NCBI GenBank assembly: GCA_019422105.1
Contig: JAHZDZ010000019.1
Coordinates: forward strand, 1-43,409
Direction: 5' to 3'
Length of the DNA: 43,409 nt
Source: Bacillota bacterium
Lineage (GTDB): Bacteria; Bacillota; Clostridia; Lachnospirales; Anaerotignaceae
Shown: piece after piece, positions 40,728 to 43,409 of the stretch
How the letters are laid out: each line of letters starts with the position of its first letter
Position numbering within the stretch: the stretch's first letter is position 1
Notes under the pieces: generated by a model
What the model saw: the letters and a program-made list of their open reading frames with translations, nothing else
Databases searched by the model: none
What the model was told of the DNA's origin: nothing
Program-made: the position numbers and the translations under genes

Positions 40728-41777
40728 ATGCGTTCTTCATACAGCAGCAAGGATGTAACGATACTTTTAAAGGATGTGACAGGAAAGCTGGAGGCTCTGG
40801 ACACAAAGGAGAGGGAAAGACGGATACAAAGCGGTGTGCATTACAGTGAAATGCTCCCTTTGGAGTACAGGCCCACGCAGGACTATTTATCTCTTTACAG
40901 GGAGGCTCTGCGGGTACACGGAGAGAGGACGGCCTCCGCTGTCAAGGCTGTGGCGGAAAAAATTATGACGTATAAAGAGGGTACTCCTGTGCTGGTGTCT
41001 CTGGCACGGGCCGGAACGCCTGTGGGTATACTGATAAAGCGCTATCTGGAAAAGCGTTATCGCATACAAGTACCGCACTATACCATTTCCATTATTCGGG
41101 GCAGAGGGCTTGACCGCAATGCCATGGATTATATACTGGAGAGGCATTGTGCAGAGAAGATACAGTTTGTGGACGGATGGATTGGAAAGGGCGCTATCAT
41201 AAAAGAGCTTCGAAGTGAAGTAGAACAGTATCCCGGCGTCAGCGGGGAATTGGCCGTACTGGCCGATCCTGCCAGAAAAACGGCGCTCTATGGGACAAGC
41301 GAGGACTTCCTTATTCCAAGCGCCTGCCTCAATGCCACTGTTTCCGGCTTGTTCAGCCGTACCATATTAAATAAGGACATCACAGGGCCGGAGGATTTTC
41401 ACGGTGCCGTGTATTTTGAAGAGCTGGAAAAGGAGGATGTTTCCAACGAATTTCTGGACACGATTGAAGGCTTTTTTGAGACTGCTGACGTTTTGTGTGA
41501 GGAGGGCCTAAACGCACCTGAGGTGCGGGAGGCGGAGAGGATACAAAAGGACTTTGGTATATCGGACATTAATTTTATCAAGCCGGGAATCGGGGAGACA
41601 ACCCGTGTTCTTCTGCGGCGGGTGCCCTGGAGAATATTGGTGAGGGATTTAAAAGAAGAGGACTACATTGGACATATCAAAAGGCTTTGTCTTGAAAAGG
41701 ACGTGGAGCTTGTGGAGTATCCGCTGGAGCATTACCGTGCTGTAGGGATAATTAAAAATATGAATGCAGATATATAA
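40728..41777 (+). CDS. Phosphoribosyltransferase-like / StiP-family protein with PELOTA-like C-terminus
   Basis: A 349-aa cytosolic protein. The region about 85-235 has VLVSLARAGTPVGILIKRYL and the loop FVDGWIGKGAI, matching a divergent phosphoribosyltransferase fold; databases also call this family StiP cysteine protease. Residues about 270-349 fit a PELOTA-like RNA-binding fold (VLLRRVPWRILVRDL, CLEKDVELVEYP). The start codon follows the previous stop directly (TAA-ATG), so the two transferases are tightly coupled. I favour the transferase reading because a PRPP-type loop is visible and the gene sits beside another phosphoribosyltransferase. Confidence 0.8.
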   Translation: MRSSYSSKDVTILLKDVTGKLEALDTKERERRIQSGVHYSEMLPLEYRPTQDYLSLYREALRVHGERTASAVKAVAEKIMTYKEGTPVLVSLARAGTPVGILIKRYLEKRYRIQVPHYTISIIRGRGLDRNAMDYILERHCAEKIQFVDGWIGKGAIIKELRSEVEQYPGVSGELAVLADPARKTALYGTSEDFLIPSACLNATVSGLFSRTILNKDITGPEDFHGAVYFEELEKEDVSNEFLDTIEGFFETADVLCEEGLNAPEVREAERIQKDFGISDINFIKPGIGETTRVLLRRVPWRILVRDLKEEDYIGHIKRLCLEKDVELVEYPLEHYRAVGIIKNMNADI

Positions 41778-41787
41778 GGAGGGGCAA

Positions 41788-42576
41788 ATGCTTCTGTTTG
41801 CGTCGGATTTGGATAACACTCTTATTTATTCCTATAAAAAAATAAGCGGAGATGCGGTTTTGGTGGAGACAAGGGAGGGAAAGGCCCTTTCCTATATGAC
41901 AGCCCGCGCATACAAAATTTTACAGGAGATAAGAGACAAGGTGATATTTTTGCCTGTCACGACCCGTTCTGTGGAGCAATATAAGAGGATTTCCTTCTAT
42001 CCCCAGGGTGAGCCGCGGTTTGCTTTAACCAGCAACGGGGGAATTCTTCTTGCGGACGGCAGGGTAGACAGGGAATGGCTTGAAAAGACAAAGCTTCTCA
42101 TAGAGGATAGTATGGGGGAGCTTGAGAGGGCAATAAACTTACTGGAAAATGACAGCAATATTAAGTTTGAAGTGAGGCTTGTGGATGAAATTTTTGTGTT
42201 TACGAAGTCCTCGGCTGTGGAGGAGTCAGTGGAGAAGTTGAAAAGAACCCTTTCTTTGGATAAGGTTTACATTGATTCCAACGGGGAAAAGCTCTATGTC
42301 TTTCCCAAGGTGCTGGACAAGGGGCTTGCTGTGAGAAGATTTTTAAAAAAAGTGAGCCATGACAGTGTGTTTGCCTGCGGCGACAGCCTTTTTGATGTAC
42401 CTATGCTTCGGGAAGCAGATGTGGCTGTTATACCCAAGGACAGTTCTCTTGAAAAATACCTGAGAGGACATGGGAATCTGTTAATTTCCGAGAAGGAAGG
42501 TATCCGGTTTGCCGATTACTTTTTGGAAAAATTAGCAAAGGAATTGGAAAGGCGCAATATAACGGAGAGCATCTGA
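41788..42576 (+). CDS. HAD-family phosphatase of the Ter biosynthetic module
   Basis: A 262-aa cytosolic phosphatase of the Cof/sucrose-phosphatase-like branch. Motif I is FASDLDNTLIY with Asp7 and Asp9, motif II the T in LPVTTRS, the Lys region lies near KVLDKGLAVRRFL, and motif IV is FACGDSLFDVPML. The ATG at 41788 was chosen because AAGGAGG lies 5-7 nt upstream; an ATG eight codons earlier overlaps the previous gene without a ribosome binding site. It would remove a phosphate, probably from the product of the two phosphoribosyltransferases. It is the last gene of the locus and its stop codon lies inside the terminator stem. Confidence 0.87.
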   Translation: MLLFASDLDNTLIYSYKKISGDAVLVETREGKALSYMTARAYKILQEIRDKVIFLPVTTRSVEQYKRISFYPQGEPRFALTSNGGILLADGRVDREWLEKTKLLIEDSMGELERAINLLENDSNIKFEVRLVDEIFVFTKSSAVEESVEKLKRTLSLDKVYIDSNGEKLYVFPKVLDKGLAVRRFLKKVSHDSVFACGDSLFDVPMLREADVAVIPKDSSLEKYLRGHGNLLISEKEGIRFADYFLEKLAKELERRNITESI

Positions 42577-42593
42577 AAGGATGTTCTTTTTTT
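42565..42593 (+). terminator. Intrinsic terminator overlapping the HAD gene stop codon
   Basis: GAGCATC (42567-42573) pairs with GATGTTC (42580-42586, one G-U pair) around TGAAAG, which contains the stop codon TGA, and is followed by seven T. It ends the whole Ter super-locus. Confidence 0.65.
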
Positions 42594-42597
42594 ATGT

Positions 42598-42621
42598 AAA
42601 AAGCCCCTTCAAACAGGGGGC
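42598..42621 (-). terminator. Intrinsic terminator of the serine recombinase gene
   Basis: On the minus strand GCCCC/GGGGC forms a 5-bp GC stem with a 9-nt loop followed by TTTTT. It lies about 40 nt after the recombinase stop codon, back-to-back with the Ter terminator. Confidence 0.55.
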
Positions 42622-42659
42622 AAAAATAAACTGCTGCTGAGAAAACTGCGCGTCAGACA

Positions 42660-43319
42660 CTATTGTTTTTGCTGTACTACATCAAAGGATATTATTTGTT
42701 TGCCGGGCGGGGAAACCTCCTGTTCATATTGCTTGGCCAGACGAAAAAAGGTGCTTTTTGATTTTCCGAGGGTATCGGCCGCTTGTTTATAATTGATTTT
42801 GCCTATCTTCCACAAACGGTAAATTTCATTGAATTCCTTTGGAAGAGGGGATTTTTTTCTGCCCAGATGAACGCCGCGCAGTCTGGCGGCCTGTATTCCC
42901 TCCGCCTGGCGCTGCCGTATGTTTTCCCTCTCGTTTTCGGCCACGAAGGAAAGAAGCTGTAAAACAATATCGCTGATTAGCGTACCGATTAAGTCTCTTC
43001 TCTGCCTTGTGTCCAGAAGAGGCATATCAATGACAAAAATATCGGCGCCTATTTTACCTGTAATAAACTTCCATTCCTGTAATATTTCGTGGTAGTTGCG
43101 TCCCAGACGGTCGATACTTTTTATTACCATCAGGTCCCCGTTTTTTAAAATTGAGTGCACTAATTTTTGATAATCCGGCCGTTCAAAGTCTTTTCCGCTT
43201 TGCTTGTCCATAAATATATTTTTTTTGGATATGCCAAATTTGAGTAATTCCAGCAGCTGACGATCTTCGTTTTGTTCCTTAGTAGACACTCTCATATATC
43301 CATATATTTTACTTTTCAT
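42660..43319 (-). CDS. Serine recombinase (resolvase/invertase family)
   Basis: A 219-aa protein. The catalytic domain starts KIYGYMRVSTKEQNEDRQ with nucleophile Ser12 and Arg10, continues with SIDRLGRNYHEI and the helix ENERENIRQRQAEGI. A C-terminal helix-turn-helix of the HTH_7 type (YKQAADTLGKSKSTFFRLAKQYEQ, in two parts: YKQAADTLGKS and KSTFFRLAKQY) binds DNA. The length fits small resolvases and invertases, not large phage integrases. AAAGGAGGG precedes the ATG. No transposase, cargo or matching recombination sites are visible nearby. It may be a stand-alone chromosomal recombinase or the edge of a mobile element starting beyond 43,409. Confidence 0.87.
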   Translation of the reverse strand: MKSKIYGYMRVSTKEQNEDRQLLELLKFGISKKNIFMDKQSGKDFERPDYQKLVHSILKNGDLMVIKSIDRLGRNYHEILQEWKFITGKIGADIFVIDMPLLDTRQRRDLIGTLISDIVLQLLSFVAENERENIRQRQAEGIQAARLRGVHLGRKKSPLPKEFNEIYRLWKIGKINYKQAADTLGKSKSTFFRLAKQYEQEVSPPGKQIISFDVVQQKQ

Positions 43320-43409
43320 AAAATCGCCCTCCTTTCTAACCTATTATAAAAAAGAAAAGAGAGTTTAATAAGGTAATTTATGACAAACCAGATTATTGAA
43401 AAAGTACAC

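Noticed and set aside
42660..43409. Invertible promoter controlled by the recombinase
   Set aside because: I could not find matching inverted recombination sites around any nearby promoter in the window.
1..43409. CRISPR arrays, tRNA or rRNA genes, prophage structural genes
   Set aside because: No regularly spaced repeats, no RNA gene signatures and no phage gene families were seen; the single serine recombinase is not enough to call a prophage.

Overview
The window looks like chromosomal DNA of a low-to-mid GC anaerobic Firmicute of class Clostridia, probably in the Lachnospirales range. The reasons are strong AGGAGG ribosome binding sites, TTG/GTG starts beside ATG, TTGACA/TATAAT-type promoters, and a dense set of two-component, GGDEF/EAL and Ter genes. 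I cannot name a genus from sequence alone. No rRNA, tRNA or CRISPR array was seen.

Left part (1-6,902): an AT-rich end with two tandem hairpins is followed by a more GC-rich, repeat-like non-coding block (about 262-700). Next, on the minus strand, is a four-gene unit of OmpR-type regulator, histidine kinase, ABC ATPase and ABC-2 permease, of the kind used to sense and resist peptide antibiotics. A YitT-family membrane protein and an unusual regulator with two GntR-type DNA-binding domains follow, also on the minus strand.

Signalling island (7,426-16,558): a membrane hybrid kinase with two receiver domains, a membrane GGDEF-EAL protein whose GGDEF motif is degenerate, and a cytosolic GAF-GGDEF protein with an intact motif lie on the plus strand. 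A soluble three-PAS hybrid kinase converges on them. The two hybrid kinase promoters share a 15-nt block around the -10 element. The GAF-GGDEF protein and the soluble kinase share a cysteine-rich PAS-like motif.

Middle (16,960-22,958): a response regulator, a short-loop membrane kinase, an ABC ATPase and an 880-aa FtsX-type permease form a second peptide-stress detoxification module. An 11-bp direct repeat sits just upstream of the transporter -10 element. A small DUF2089-type regulator and a small membrane protein follow.

Right part (23,615-42,576): about 19 kb of co-directional genes form a Ter (tellurium resistance / chemical stress) super-locus. It starts with a vWA + PP2C + kinase triad. 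Then come a TerA-like protein, a 406-aa protein with a degenerate TerD domain, YceG, TelA, a PMCA-type Ca2+ ATPase, TerD, an AIM24-family protein and two more TerD proteins. It ends with a four-gene biosynthetic module: CitE-like lyase, phosphoribosyltransferase with TRSP domain, phosphoribosyltransferase/StiP with PELOTA-like end, and HAD phosphatase. The likely logic is a phosphorylation-controlled, Ca2+-binding membrane-associated stress complex coupled to production of a nucleoside-like metabolite. TerC, TerB and an ATP-grasp ligase, often found in such loci, are absent here. A serine recombinase on the opposite strand closes the window.
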